Positions 17,354 to 26,279 of a DNA stretch of 64,000 nt are shown here, piece by piece. Within the stretch, counting starts at the first letter, position 1, and every line of letters begins with the position of its first letter. Source of the DNA: Sphingobacterium humi (lineage in GTDB: Bacteria; Bacteroidota; Bacteroidia; Sphingobacteriales; Sphingobacteriaceae); the NCBI RefSeq assembly GCF_009768885.1, contig NZ_WSQA01000010.1, forward strand, positions 1 through 64,000, given 5' to 3'. The position numbers and the translations under genes are program-made. The notes under the pieces are model-generated. The model was not told the DNA's origin, made no database searches, and saw only the letters and a program-made list of their open reading frames with translations.

Positions 17354-19837
17354 ATGAAACTAATTAATAAACTAAGTTTACTGCTCCTGTTCACGGGGAT
17401 TTCCTCCCTTTTTGCCCAGCAACAAAACTTTGACATCAAGTGGAATTATGGCCATTCTTACAATGGAAAGGACGATTTATCCTTAAAACTTACCCTGATC
17501 AATCAAAACGATCAAGCTTTCCAGCTAAAAGATTATGCCCTTTGGTTTAATTCCATGTATCCTATTAAGGAAGGAAATTTCGGCGATTTCAGCATACACA
17601 ATCGTAATGGTAACCTCTATAGTATCGATTTTAATCGGAATACCACACTCGCTAGCAAAGATTCTTTGCAGATTGATTACCAATCGCCCTATCCGATAGC
17701 ACATATTTCCTTAACCCCGAATGGCTTTTACTTACAGAATCGCAAAAACAACAAGCAGCTGATTCCGATTGCCGACCCGCAGATTACTCCCTTAAGCATT
17801 TCTGCAGAAGAGCAGCGCCAGTTTTTGGCAGCCTTATACGATAAGATTGAATCGCGTCAGGCCGATACGACCCAGCTTATTTTACCAACGCCCCTAAAGA
17901 TCCGCCGGATGGAAGGCTCTTTAACCCTTCAAAATGAAGTCAGCTATTTTATTGATGAGGCGTTCAATTGGGAAATGTCTTCTTTTCAGGAATTCGCGCA
18001 GCAGTTGCAGCAGCTACAATTTGTAGAAGCAGGGGAGAAGGCTGCCCAAGTGAAGGTGCTGTTTGATAAAAACCTCGGAGAGGAAGAATATAAGTTAACT
18101 ATCAGCGAAAAGGGTTTAGTGATTGAGGCCGGCAAGGGCCCGGGGGCATTCTATGCCTTGCAAAGCATCAAGTCCTTATTGCCAAGTCAGGCTTTAAGTG
18201 GCGAAATGGGCATTAAGTTACCCGCATTAACGATCCACGATAAGCCACGTTATGCCTATCGCGGCTTTATGATGGATATAGCGCGGAATTTTAAGGATAA
18301 GCAAGTTATCCTTAAGTACCTCGATTTAATGGCGCTGTACAAGCTAAACACCCTGCATTTGCACCTGATTGACGATGAAGGCTGGCGTTTGGAGATCCCC
18401 TCGCTACCTGAATTAACGGAGATCGGATCGGTGCGTAGTCCCTATTTTGCCGATGGCAATAGCCTGCAGCCTGCCTATGGCTCTGCGTCTAATACCACGA
18501 AAGGCCACTTCTTGAGCAAGGCCGATTTCCAGGAAATCTTGAAATATGCCGCAGCTCGCTATATTACCGTTATTCCAGAAATCGAAACCCCGGGCCATGC
18601 ACGTGCAGCCATTAAGGCAATGGAAACCCGCTATAATCGCTTGATGAAGCAAGGGAAGAAGGCCGAAGCAGAAGCCTTCTTATTATACGAAGCGGCCGAT
18701 GAGTCGCAGTATAGCTCCGCGCAATACTGGGACGATAATGTGATGAACCCGGCAATGCCTTCGGTCTATCATTTTATCGATGTGGTGTTAGATGATATTA
18801 AGGCCATGTATACCGAGGCGGGGCTGACCTTAAAAACCGTTTCCTTGGGTGGCGATGAAGTTCCCGCGGGTTCTTGGGAGAAGTCTCCGCTGATCAAAGC
18901 CCTGATGGCCAAAGAAGGCTTCAGCAGCGTATATGAGGTATGGCCTTATTATATCCAAAAGATTCAGCAGATCTGTGCCTCCAAAGGCCTGCAAATGGCG
19001 GGATGGGAAGAAATAGGCATGGTCAATAAAGGAACTGGCATGGTCGTCAATGAAAAACTCTCCCATTTAGATATGTTGCTCGATGTGTGGAACAACGTCA
19101 TCGGTGGGGGACAGGAAGACCTGGCCTATAAGTTAGCCAATGCAGGCTATAAAACCATTTTCACCAGTTCCGCCAATTACTACCTAGATATGGTTTGGGA
19201 TCGCGACTTCCGCGAACCCGGATTAAAATGGGCATCCATTAGCGATCTTTACCAAGCCTTCGCCTTATTGCCGGAGGATTTCTTCGCCAACCTAGCCCAT
19301 ACCGAAGCTGGAAGCTTGCTGAAACCGGAATACCTCAACGCCAAAACACGCTTAACGGAAAAAGGAAAGAGCAATCTAGTGGGTTTAAAGGCTGCTTTAT
19401 GGCAAGAAACCGTATTGGATGAAGCCCGTATGGACTACATGATCCTTCCGCGCATCTTCGCCCTGGCCGAGCGTGCCTGGCGACCAGCTTATCCGTTTGA
19501 AAACGAGCATAAATTTAATAAGGACGCCTTTCTAAAGGCCTATGGTTCTTTTGCCCGCAAGGTAGGGGTCGAATTACCCAAGCTACAAACCCTGGCCGGA
19601 ACCTTTCAGTATAGATTGCCTTCGGTTGGACTAAAACAAGTAGGCAATAAGCTCATGGCCAATATGGAATACCCAGGCTTTGCTCTGGTCTATACCATCG
19701 ATGGATCCCACCCGAATGCCAATGCGCAGTTGTTCCCAACCAATGGACTGCCCGTTAGAGCCGGACAGCGCGTGAAAATAGCCAGTATGGATAAAGATCA
19801 ACGTATCGGCAGGATCAGTGAATACCTCGTTCCTTAG
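17354..19837 (+). CDS. Beta-N-acetylhexosaminidase, glycoside hydrolase family 20
   Basis: 827 aa, signal peptide to about residue 21 (SSLFAQ). Domains in order: carbohydrate-binding-like N-terminal domain (about 25-140), GH20 N-terminal alpha/beta domain (about 165-285), and the catalytic TIM barrel (about 295-690) with the Asp501-Glu502 pair in SLGGDEVP and the HLHLIDDEGWRLEI motif. A C-terminal beta domain (about 745-827) follows. It removes terminal GlcNAc/GalNAc by substrate-assisted catalysis, probably in the periplasm, from chitin oligomers, glycans or peptidoglycan fragments. It is monocistronic. Confidence 0.95.
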   Translation: MKLINKLSLLLLFTGISSLFAQQQNFDIKWNYGHSYNGKDDLSLKLTLINQNDQAFQLKDYALWFNSMYPIKEGNFGDFSIHNRNGNLYSIDFNRNTTLASKDSLQIDYQSPYPIAHISLTPNGFYLQNRKNNKQLIPIADPQITPLSISAEEQRQFLAALYDKIESRQADTTQLILPTPLKIRRMEGSLTLQNEVSYFIDEAFNWEMSSFQEFAQQLQQLQFVEAGEKAAQVKVLFDKNLGEEEYKLTISEKGLVIEAGKGPGAFYALQSIKSLLPSQALSGEMGIKLPALTIHDKPRYAYRGFMMDIARNFKDKQVILKYLDLMALYKLNTLHLHLIDDEGWRLEIPSLPELTEIGSVRSPYFADGNSLQPAYGSASNTTKGHFLSKADFQEILKYAAARYITVIPEIETPGHARAAIKAMETRYNRLMKQGKKAEAEAFLLYEAADESQYSSAQYWDDNVMNPAMPSVYHFIDVVLDDIKAMYTEAGLTLKTVSLGGDEVPAGSWEKSPLIKALMAKEGFSSVYEVWPYYIQKIQQICASKGLQMAGWEEIGMVNKGTGMVVNEKLSHLDMLLDVWNNVIGGGQEDLAYKLANAGYKTIFTSSANYYLDMVWDRDFREPGLKWASISDLYQAFALLPEDFFANLAHTEAGSLLKPEYLNAKTRLTEKGKSNLVGLKAALWQETVLDEARMDYMILPRIFALAERAWRPAYPFENEHKFNKDAFLKAYGSFARKVGVELPKLQTLAGTFQYRLPSVGLKQVGNKLMANMEYPGFALVYTIDGSHPNANAQLFPTNGLPVRAGQRVKIASMDKDQRIGRISEYLVP

Positions 19838-19851
19838 CCCGATAGCAAATA

Positions 19852-19879
19852 AAAAAGGCTGCCCATCGGCAGCCTTTTT
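19852..19879. terminator. Bidirectional terminator
   Basis: AAAAAGGCTGCC, loop CATC, then GGCAGCCTTTTT: a perfect 12-bp stem with A/T tracts on both sides. It serves the hexosaminidase (+) and the convergent secreted-protein gene (-). Confidence 0.92.
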
Positions 19880-19895
19880 CTATTCTTTTAACTTT

Positions 19896-20618
19896 TTAAT
19901 ACGTTTTAAACTTTTGCTTTTCCATATCCGTAAAGGAAGCGACTTTCTGATAGGAAATGCTATCTGAACTACCTTTAAAGCTTGTCGGTAAAACCAATCC
20001 GCTACCAATATCTTTGTAGCCATTTACCAAGTACACTTTATTGTCCATATCGATCCGTTTGATCAGACCTGTTTCTTCGTTCACATAAATACTGCCGGAT
20101 TTTCCCAAGAAGTTATCAAAAACAATTTTCTTCAGTTTCTCCGCATTAATAATCTTACTTTCCGATTGGTTGCTCAAACTCGCATTAGAAAGCAAGGTAA
20201 CCGGTAAAGAAAGCACTTTTAAATCCATGGAATATTGCTCGATTAAGTCATCCAAAATATCCTTGAAATCTTGGGTAGCTATTGGCGCACCATTGTCATT
20301 AAAGGCACCGTTTAATTTATTGTTCCGTACATTAAATAGAAGTACGACATTTTGACTGTTGATGGCTCCTTCAAAGCGCACATCTCCCGTCTTTTTATCC
20401 AGCAAGAACTTACGTTCCGCGCTGATGCTATTAAATTTACTATTGCCCGAAACGGTAAACATCATGTAGTTGGTGTCGTCCCATTTACTTTTTCCGCCGA
20501 TGCCCGTCCAAATCTTATCGCTGATGCTAGCTGTTTGGGCTAAAAGCGCTTGACATGGCATACTAACTGCAATAAAAAGTAGGCAGATATAGTAAACTAT
20601 ATGCTTCTCATGTTTCAT
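19896..20618 (-). CDS. Secreted protein of unknown function
   Basis: 240 aa with a signal peptide to about residue 27 (QALLAQ). The mature protein is predicted beta-rich (WTGIGGKSKWDDTNYMMFTV; GLIKRIDMDNKVYLVNGYKD), loosely recalling LolA/LppX-like lipid-carrier or threshold folds, but I recognise no family with confidence. It follows a tiny lipoprotein gene and ribH on the same strand (42 bp gap) and is probably the last gene of that unit. Confidence 0.7.
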   Translation of the reverse strand: MKHEKHIVYYICLLFIAVSMPCQALLAQTASISDKIWTGIGGKSKWDDTNYMMFTVSGNSKFNSISAERKFLLDKKTGDVRFEGAINSQNVVLLFNVRNNKLNGAFNDNGAPIATQDFKDILDDLIEQYSMDLKVLSLPVTLLSNASLSNQSESKIINAEKLKKIVFDNFLGKSGSIYVNEETGLIKRIDMDNKVYLVNGYKDIGSGLVLPTSFKGSSDSISYQKVASFTDMEKQKFKTY

Positions 20619-20660
20619 AATGATGAATTTTAAGTGAAACCAGGGCTCCCCCGCCTTGTC

Positions 20661-20786
20661 TTACCTGTTTCTATGATTCTTTTTGGGGTAAGTGCTATAG
20701 GCCGCGCATGATTGGGATGCACAAGAGGATAGGAACGTCGTTCCTACAAATACAAAGCCCAGTAATATATAAAGATAACGCTTCAT
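20661..20786 (-). CDS. Small (41 aa) lipoprotein
   Basis: Starts with ATG at 20786, ends with TAA at 20661. It has a basic n-region (MKRY), a hydrophobic core, and a lipobox LSSC at Cys22. The mature peptide is only about 20 residues, with two further Ser/Cys-rich positions and a Lys/Arg-rich end (AYSTYPKKNHRNR). Tiny lipoproteins of this layout are common in Bacteroidota and often missed. It lies 27 bp after ribH and 42 bp before the secreted protein gene. Function unknown. Confidence 0.7.
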   Translation of the reverse strand: MKRYLYILLGFVFVGTTFLSSCASQSCAAYSTYPKKNHRNR

Positions 20787-20813
20787 AACACTAATTAATC
20801 AAAAACAATACCA

Positions 20814-21302
20814 TTAATGGCTACGGTGAATTAGGCCCATTTGAATGGCCGTAATCGCTGCTTCTTCGCCTTTATTGCCATGTTTGCCTCCAGCACGATC
20901 CATCGCTTGCGCTAAGTTGTCGGTGGTTAAAACCCCGAAAATAACAGGTTTGCTATGCTTTAAACCTACTTGCGCTAATTCCGTACCGACAGCTTGGCAG
21001 ATAAAGTCGAAATGCCGCGTTTCCCCTTGAATTACACAGCCTAAGGCAATCACAGCATCCAGCTCCTTATTGCGTAAAGCCATATCACTACCAGCAATCA
21101 ATTCATAACTGCCCGGAACCTCAATCAGCTCAATGTTTTCCTCAACGGCACCATGCGCCAATAAACCGGCATATGCACCGTTTAATAAAGCACCGGTCAC
21201 TTGGGAGTTCCATTGCGAAACGACAATAGCAAATTTTAGGTCGGCCGCATTGCCCACTTGGATATGAGAAAAATCAGAAAGGTTTTTTAAACTACTAGAC
21301 AT
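20814..21302 (-). CDS. ribH: 6,7-dimethyl-8-ribityllumazine synthase
   Basis: 162 aa, full length. It condenses 5-amino-6-ribitylaminouracil with dihydroxybutanone phosphate, the penultimate step of riboflavin synthesis, as a 60-mer or pentamer. Family motifs are present: SQWNSQVTGALLNGA, VPGSYEL, GCVIQGETRHFDF and the C-terminal GGKHGNKGEEAA. No other rib genes are nearby and no FMN riboswitch was seen. A terminator for the upstream TPR gene lies just before it, so it may be fed by read-through or a weak own promoter. Confidence 0.97.
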   Translation of the reverse strand: MSSSLKNLSDFSHIQVGNAADLKFAIVVSQWNSQVTGALLNGAYAGLLAHGAVEENIELIEVPGSYELIAGSDMALRNKELDAVIALGCVIQGETRHFDFICQAVGTELAQVGLKHSKPVIFGVLTTDNLAQAMDRAGGKHGNKGEEAAITAIQMGLIHRSH

Positions 21303-21320
21303 ATGTGTTGAATAATTACT

Positions 21321-21347
21321 AAAAAAGGGCTACCTACAGGCAGCCCT
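21321..21347 (-). terminator. Terminator after the TPR protein gene
   Basis: Minus strand AGGGCTGCC, loop TGTA, GGTAGCCCT, then TTTTT: nine pairs with one wobble. It sits between the TPR gene and ribH. Confidence 0.8.
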
Positions 21348-21370
21348 CAAAGTTAATAAAATTTTTATCA

Positions 21371-22045
21371 TTACTGTTTCGCCTGAACACGCGCGATGAA
21401 GCTGTCAATAGTGGTTGCTTCAGCACTTTCAGGGAAATCATTACGAATCTTTTCATACGTAGCTTCAGCGTTTTTATAGTCTTGAAGCTCCTCATATACT
21501 AAGCCTAATTTCTTTAAGAAAACTGGCGTCGTAAAACTGTTTGCCGATTTATCAGCTGCTTTCTTGTAGTAGTTAGCGGCTTTATCATAGATTTTCTCTT
21601 CCGAGTAGGCATCACCCAATAAACCGATTACTAAAGGGTCTAAAATGCTGCTTCCTGTTTCAGAATACTGCTCCAAGTGTTTAATAGCCTCTTGGAAGTT
21701 TTTCTGACGAAGGTATAAACCGCCTAAGTAAGCATTTGCAATGTTTGCAGATTTTGTATTGCTATACTCATCGGCAATTTCTTTAAATCCAGCAAATGAA
21801 CCATCACCTTCGATTGCTTTTTTCTGCAAAGAATCAATCGCAGCAAACTGCTCCGCTTGATACATATTGTTGGCTGCTTTTTCAGCACGTGGTGCCAAAT
21901 AAAGCTTTTGGTAACCAATGTATAATAAAATTAATACAATAATACCTGCAACGATAAAGATGATACTCTTCTCGTTTTCTTGGAAAAAGGATTTCTTCGT
22001 ACCTGCAATGTTTGCTGAAGAAACAGACTGTTTATTTTGTGACAT
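21371..22045 (-). CDS. Membrane-anchored tetratricopeptide-repeat protein (YfgM-like)
   Basis: 224 aa. A charged cytoplasmic N-terminus, one membrane helix at about 28-46 (IIFIVAGIIVLILLYIGY), then about four TPR units (80-220: ANIANAYLGGLYLRQKNFQE; AANYYKKAADKSA; KNAEATYEKIRNDFPES). The topology resembles YfgM/BamD-like periplasmic TPR scaffolds. It has a near-consensus promoter. Partners unknown. Confidence 0.82.
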   Translation of the reverse strand: MSQNKQSVSSANIAGTKKSFFQENEKSIIFIVAGIIVLILLYIGYQKLYLAPRAEKAANNMYQAEQFAAIDSLQKKAIEGDGSFAGFKEIADEYSNTKSANIANAYLGGLYLRQKNFQEAIKHLEQYSETGSSILDPLVIGLLGDAYSEEKIYDKAANYYKKAADKSANSFTTPVFLKKLGLVYEELQDYKNAEATYEKIRNDFPESAEATTIDSFIARVQAKQ

Positions 22046-22071
22046 TCTTAGTTTTAATAGATTACGGAACG

Positions 22072-22102
22072 CAAAAATACACTTTTAAAGAATACTTGCA
22101 AT
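22072..22102 (-). promoter_or_regulatory. Promoter of the TPR protein gene
   Basis: Minus strand ATTG near 22102-22099, 19-bp spacer, TATTTTTG (22079-22072). The start codon is 26 bp downstream of the -7 box. It matches the Bacteroidota consensus with one -33 mismatch. Confidence 0.7.
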
Positions 22103-22118
22103 AAATTAACAAAAATAT

Positions 22119-24053
22119 TTAAGAGGTTGGGCTGTTCACGGCTTCTAGAATCTCCTTATCTAATTGTTCATAGATGGAGTTCTGACTTTTGAATTCCGGC
22201 ACCATCACTTTCATCTGCCGCACGATGTTCATGTTGTTATGGGAATCCAAGGCTTTGGAAAGGTTCTTCACTTCGTTTTTAACCAGGTCAAAATCATTAT
22301 CGCGCACTTTGGCAATCATAATCTTTTCATGGTGGGTGGTTACGGTGTTTTCTAGGTCGTTCAGCAATTCTTCATAGAGCTTCTCACCCGGACGTAAGCC
22401 TGTAAATTTAATCTCGATATCTTTAAATGGCGTATGCCCAGATAGTTTAATCATCTTCTTGGCCAGGTCTACAATCTTCACCGATTTGCCCATGTCAAAA
22501 ACGAAAATCTCGCCACCATGCCCCATGTTGCCGGCTTCCAATACCAGTTGGCAGGCTTCCGGAATGGTCATGAAATAACGCGTAATATCCGGATGGGTGA
22601 CAGTAACCGGGCCGCCCTTTTCAATCTGATCTTTAAATCGCGGAATCACCGAACCATTCGAGCCCAATACATTCCCAAAGCGGGTGGTAATAAACTTGGT
22701 GCCCCTCTCGTCGTTCAGCTGCGTAATGTAATTGTTTAAAGACTGCACATACTTCTCAGCGATACGCTTGGTTGCCCCCATCACATTGGTGGGGTTCACC
22801 GCTTTATCCGTCGATACAAATACAAATTTTGCCACATCAAATTCAACCGCCAGATTCGATAGTAAAAAGGTGCCAAAAACATTGGTCTTCACGCCTTCGC
22901 TCGGGTGGTTTTCCATCATCGGCACATGCTTGTAGGCTGCAGCATGATAAACCACATGGGGTTTAAAAGTCTCAAACAACTCCCGCATCCGATCCTCATT
23001 GCGGATGTCTGCAATATAAGTGTGGTAAATTTGGTTCTTAAACTGGTCTTGTAGGTCCAATTGCAGGTTATGCAAAGGCGATTCGGCCTGGTCACACAGA
23101 ATAATCAATTGCGGCTCATAGCGGCCTAATTGCTTTGAAATCTCGCTACCAATAGACCCTGCGGCGCCTGTTACCAATACGCGCTTGCCTTTTAGCTGAT
23201 CCAACAGCTTTTCATTGGAAATCTGAATAGGCGCCCGCTCCAGCAAATCCTCGATCTTAATTTTCTTGATTTGGCTAGGCGATAAGTCGCCATTCATGAT
23301 TTTATTCACCGGAGGCAATGTCAATACATTGACGTTTTGCTCTAAGGCCTGATCGATAATGGAATTCTTCGTGTCGATATCGATACGGGAGGAGGCGATG
23401 ATCAGTTCATCAATACCAAACTTATCGATAACCCGCGGAAAGTCCTTTGATGAAAAAATCTTTAAACCATCGATAGATTTACCAATTTTTTCCTCATCAT
23501 CGTCAATATAAGCGACAATGCTTTTTTCTGAACGAAAATCGTGCTCAAAGGTGCGCTTTACAGCGATACCTAAATCGCCGGCACCATATACGACGGCGTT
23601 TTTACGGCCATTACGGGTAGACTTTGTGTATTGAAAGAAAATCTTAATGCAGGTACGGTAGGTGGTCAATCCCGTAAAAGCAAATAAAGAATAAATGATA
23701 ATTAGGTTTGTAGGCACCGTTAATGGAATGCTGAAGGCAATAAACACCAACTTAGCCAAAAACATAATGATGGAAGTAAAGACAATGGTCGACAGGATCC
23801 GGATCGAGTCTACCGCTGAGGTATAGCGTACAATGCCACTATACAGCCGGAAAACACAAAAGGAGACCGCCGTCAGCACGATGCAAAACAGGAAGGAAGT
23901 CGCAAAACTTAACTCCGAAAAGGCATCGAGTTTAAAATCATTGTACAGGGAATAGGCAAAGATAAAGGCAATGGCTGATACAGCGATATCAAACATGAAA
24001 ATGATCCATCTCGGCACAATCCTGATATGATTCAGTGGTTTTAATATCTTCAT
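22119..24053 (-). CDS. Membrane nucleotide-sugar 4,6-dehydratase/epimerase (CapD/WbpM type)
   Basis: 644 aa. Four N-terminal membrane helices (about 12-130), a cytoplasmic Rossmann-like domain (about 150-270, VYGAGDLGIAVKRT), then an extended SDR domain (about 290-590). The SDR has the nucleotide motif VTGAAGSIGSE (near 293), KHVPMMENHP and STDKAVNPTNVMGATKR, where Met-Gly-Ala-Thr-Lys replaces the usual Tyr-x3-Lys as in WbpM/FlaA1-long proteins. These convert UDP-GlcNAc-type sugars for O-antigen or capsule synthesis. It is an isolated gene; no glycan cluster surrounds it. TAAGTTTG at 24078-24071 is a likely -7 box. Confidence 0.93.
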   Translation of the reverse strand: MKILKPLNHIRIVPRWIIFMFDIAVSAIAFIFAYSLYNDFKLDAFSELSFATSFLFCIVLTAVSFCVFRLYSGIVRYTSAVDSIRILSTIVFTSIIMFLAKLVFIAFSIPLTVPTNLIIIYSLFAFTGLTTYRTCIKIFFQYTKSTRNGRKNAVVYGAGDLGIAVKRTFEHDFRSEKSIVAYIDDDEEKIGKSIDGLKIFSSKDFPRVIDKFGIDELIIASSRIDIDTKNSIIDQALEQNVNVLTLPPVNKIMNGDLSPSQIKKIKIEDLLERAPIQISNEKLLDQLKGKRVLVTGAAGSIGSEISKQLGRYEPQLIILCDQAESPLHNLQLDLQDQFKNQIYHTYIADIRNEDRMRELFETFKPHVVYHAAAYKHVPMMENHPSEGVKTNVFGTFLLSNLAVEFDVAKFVFVSTDKAVNPTNVMGATKRIAEKYVQSLNNYITQLNDERGTKFITTRFGNVLGSNGSVIPRFKDQIEKGGPVTVTHPDITRYFMTIPEACQLVLEAGNMGHGGEIFVFDMGKSVKIVDLAKKMIKLSGHTPFKDIEIKFTGLRPGEKLYEELLNDLENTVTTHHEKIMIAKVRDNDFDLVKNEVKNLSKALDSHNNMNIVRQMKVMVPEFKSQNSIYEQLDKEILEAVNSPTS

Positions 24054-24070
24054 CGTTATAGGTTAGATAG

Positions 24071-24078
24071 CAAACTTA
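24071..24078 (-). promoter_or_regulatory. -7 promoter element of the epimerase gene
   Basis: TAAGTTTG on the minus strand, an exact TAnnTTTG match 17 bp before the ATG. No clear -33 TTTG at 18-20 bp. Confidence 0.55.
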
Positions 24079-24186
24079 CGATAATTTTATGTACTCTTTT
24101 CTTTAATTTATTAACAAATATAATCCTAAAGCCCTGCTTTTTTGTAATAATAATCCTTATTTTTAGCTTAATATATTAATTTTTAA

Positions 24187-25398
24187 ATGATAAACGTTTC
24201 GAAGATAGCTCAGCAAGGCGTGTTGCAACCACAAGAAGCCATGCTGAAAACGGGAAGGAAAAAAGGAAGATTGACCATCGGCATACCCAAAGAAACCTCT
24301 TTTCAAGAAAATAGAATCGCCTTAACCCCCTTATCGGTGGGGCTGCTTGTTGAAAATGGCCATGAGGTCATCTTAGAAAGTGGAGCCGGTAACAAATCCA
24401 ACTTTCAAGACCACCATTACAGCGAACAAGGGGCACAAATTGTGTATGACGTAAAGGAGGTGTTTAAGGCCGAAATTATTATTAAAATATTAAGCCCTAC
24501 CTTAAAAGAGGTAGAACTCATGAAAAACAGGCAAGTGCTCTTCAGCTCGCAGCAACCCTCGCTTATGCAAGTTGATGTGTTGAAGGCCTTGATGAAAAAG
24601 CAAATTACCGCCCTTTCTTATGAATACTTGCAAGACGAAGGTGGCCACCTATCGGTGGTGCGTGCCATGAGTGAAATTGTCGGCGCAACTTCCGTATTAA
24701 TTGCGGCAGAATACCTCAGCAATGTCTTCGATGGCAAGGGGCTGATGTTAGGTGGTGTTACGGGCGTGCCGCCAACAGAAATGGTGATTATTGGTGCCGG
24801 TACGGTGGGTGAGTTTGCCGCCAGAACCGCCATCGCCTTGGGGGCGCAGGTAAAAGTATTTGATAGTTCGGTATACCGTTTACGAAGGCTACAGAATAAT
24901 GTCGGTAGCCGGGTCTTTACTTCGCTGATTCAACCCATCATCCTGAACAAGGCGGTGCGTACCTGCGACGTGGTCATCGGTGCCGTGAGGGCCAGAAATG
25001 GGCGAACACCTTGTTTAATATCTGAAGATACAGTCTCTAAAATGAAGCCGAATTCGGTGTTAATCGATGTCAGTATCGATCAGGGGGGCTGTTTTGAAAC
25101 CTCCGAAGTCACCAATCACGATAAACCTGTTTTCAAAAAATACGATGTCATCCATTATTGCGTGCCGAATATTGCATCTCGGGTGGCGCGAACCGCTACT
25201 TACGCCCTAACGAACATCTTTACGCCAATCCTGTTGGAAATTGGCGAACTGGGGGGGATGAACAGTTTGATTTGGGCACATCAGGGAATCCGTAGTGCCA
25301 TTTACCTCTACCATGGTAATTTGACCAATAAGGATATGAGCGAAAAATTTAACCTGCCATGCAAAGATCTTGATCTCATTGTGATGGCCAACCTATAA
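24187..25398 (+). CDS. ald: Alanine dehydrogenase
   Basis: 403 aa. NAD-dependent interconversion of alanine with pyruvate plus ammonia. It has the N-terminal catalytic domain (IGIPKETSFQENRIALTP with the substrate Arg/Lys region), the Rossmann domain (VIIGAGTVGEFAARTAIALGA at about 199-219) and the late motif DVSIDQGGCFETS. The N-terminal extension of about 30 residues relative to short Ald proteins is common in Bacteroidota. The next gene begins 3 bp after its stop. TATTTTTA at 24159-24166 resembles a -7 box. Confidence 0.95.
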   Translation: MINVSKIAQQGVLQPQEAMLKTGRKKGRLTIGIPKETSFQENRIALTPLSVGLLVENGHEVILESGAGNKSNFQDHHYSEQGAQIVYDVKEVFKAEIIIKILSPTLKEVELMKNRQVLFSSQQPSLMQVDVLKALMKKQITALSYEYLQDEGGHLSVVRAMSEIVGATSVLIAAEYLSNVFDGKGLMLGGVTGVPPTEMVIIGAGTVGEFAARTAIALGAQVKVFDSSVYRLRRLQNNVGSRVFTSLIQPIILNKAVRTCDVVIGAVRARNGRTPCLISEDTVSKMKPNSVLIDVSIDQGGCFETSEVTNHDKPVFKKYDVIHYCVPNIASRVARTATYALTNIFTPILLEIGELGGMNSLIWAHQGIRSAIYLYHGNLTNKDMSEKFNLPCKDLDLIVMANL

Positions 25399-25401
25399 CC
25401 C

Positions 25402-26268
25402 ATGAAAAACGTATTTTTTATTCTTACTATGCTAGTATCGAGTACGGCATTTGCCCAAGATGTAGGCGAAATGAAACCTTTGTATGAAGGGAAGATCATT
25501 CCCGGGGCTACCCATCCCACTGCGGAACTGGCGGAAGTGGATATTCCGAAATTGTATGTGCATGCCGCAGAAAAAGGCGATAAAGATTTTGTCTTTCTTA
25601 TTATCCCCGGTGGTGGATATGCCAATGTGGCCATCAACCATGAAGGCCATGATGTGGCCAACCGCTTAAATGGTTTAGGCTATGATGCCTACGTGTTGTT
25701 CTATCGCCTGCCCAAGGTGGAAACCATGAAAGATAAACGCTTTGGTCCTTTGCAAGATGCGCAATATGCCATACGCACCATAAAAAGAGAAAATCCAGGG
25801 AAAAGGGTGGTGGTCATGGGCTTTTCGGCAGGTGGACACTTAGCTTCCAGCTTATCAACCTTATATGATAAGCCCCAAACCCAAGCCTTAAAGGATACCA
25901 ATTTAAGGCCTAGTTTCTCGGTATTATGCTACCCGGTGATATCCATGGATGAGGCCATTACCCACAAGGGTTCTAAGACCAAGTTAATAGGCCCCGATTT
26001 TAAAGAGGAAGACTTAAGCCTATTCTCTACCGAATTGCAGGTGGATGAAAATACGCCGCCAACCTTTTTAATGAGTGCCAAAGACGATAAAGGAGTGCCT
26101 ATTGAAAACTCCTATCGTTATCAGGAGGCCTTAAAGAAAAATAAGGTGGAGAATACGATCTTTACCTATGAAGAAGGGGGGCATGGCTTCGGGATGTATA
26201 ATAAAACCGATAAGCGCGATTGGTTTGAGGCTATGTTAAACTGGCTGAATCAGGTCAGTAAATTTTAG
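25402..26268 (+). CDS. Secreted alpha/beta hydrolase (BD-FAE/acetylxylan-esterase-like)
   Basis: 288 aa, signal peptide to about residue 18 (STAFAQ). It is an alpha/beta-hydrolase with an oxyanion motif IPGGGYANV, nucleophile Ser142 in GFSAGGH, a candidate acid at Asp228/229 (SAKDDKG) and His261 in EGGHGFGM. This group includes feruloyl, acetylxylan and other carbohydrate esterases; the substrate is unknown. It is probably co-transcribed with ald, though functionally unrelated. A strong terminator lies 37 bp past the stop, inside the convergent gene. Confidence 0.88.
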   Translation: MKNVFFILTMLVSSTAFAQDVGEMKPLYEGKIIPGATHPTAELAEVDIPKLYVHAAEKGDKDFVFLIIPGGGYANVAINHEGHDVANRLNGLGYDAYVLFYRLPKVETMKDKRFGPLQDAQYAIRTIKRENPGKRVVVMGFSAGGHLASSLSTLYDKPQTQALKDTNLRPSFSVLCYPVISMDEAITHKGSKTKLIGPDFKEEDLSLFSTELQVDENTPPTFLMSAKDDKGVPIENSYRYQEALKKNKVENTIFTYEEGGHGFGMYNKTDKRDWFEAMLNWLNQVSKF

Positions 26269-26279
26269 CGGAATAAAGC

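Noticed and set aside
20619..21370. FMN riboswitch for ribH
   Set aside because: None of the conserved RFN blocks is present; only a TPR-gene terminator precedes ribH.
22119..24053. Capsule or O-antigen cluster
   Set aside because: Only the single dehydratase gene is present; no glycosyltransferases or polymerase surround it, and the flippase at 54731 is far away.
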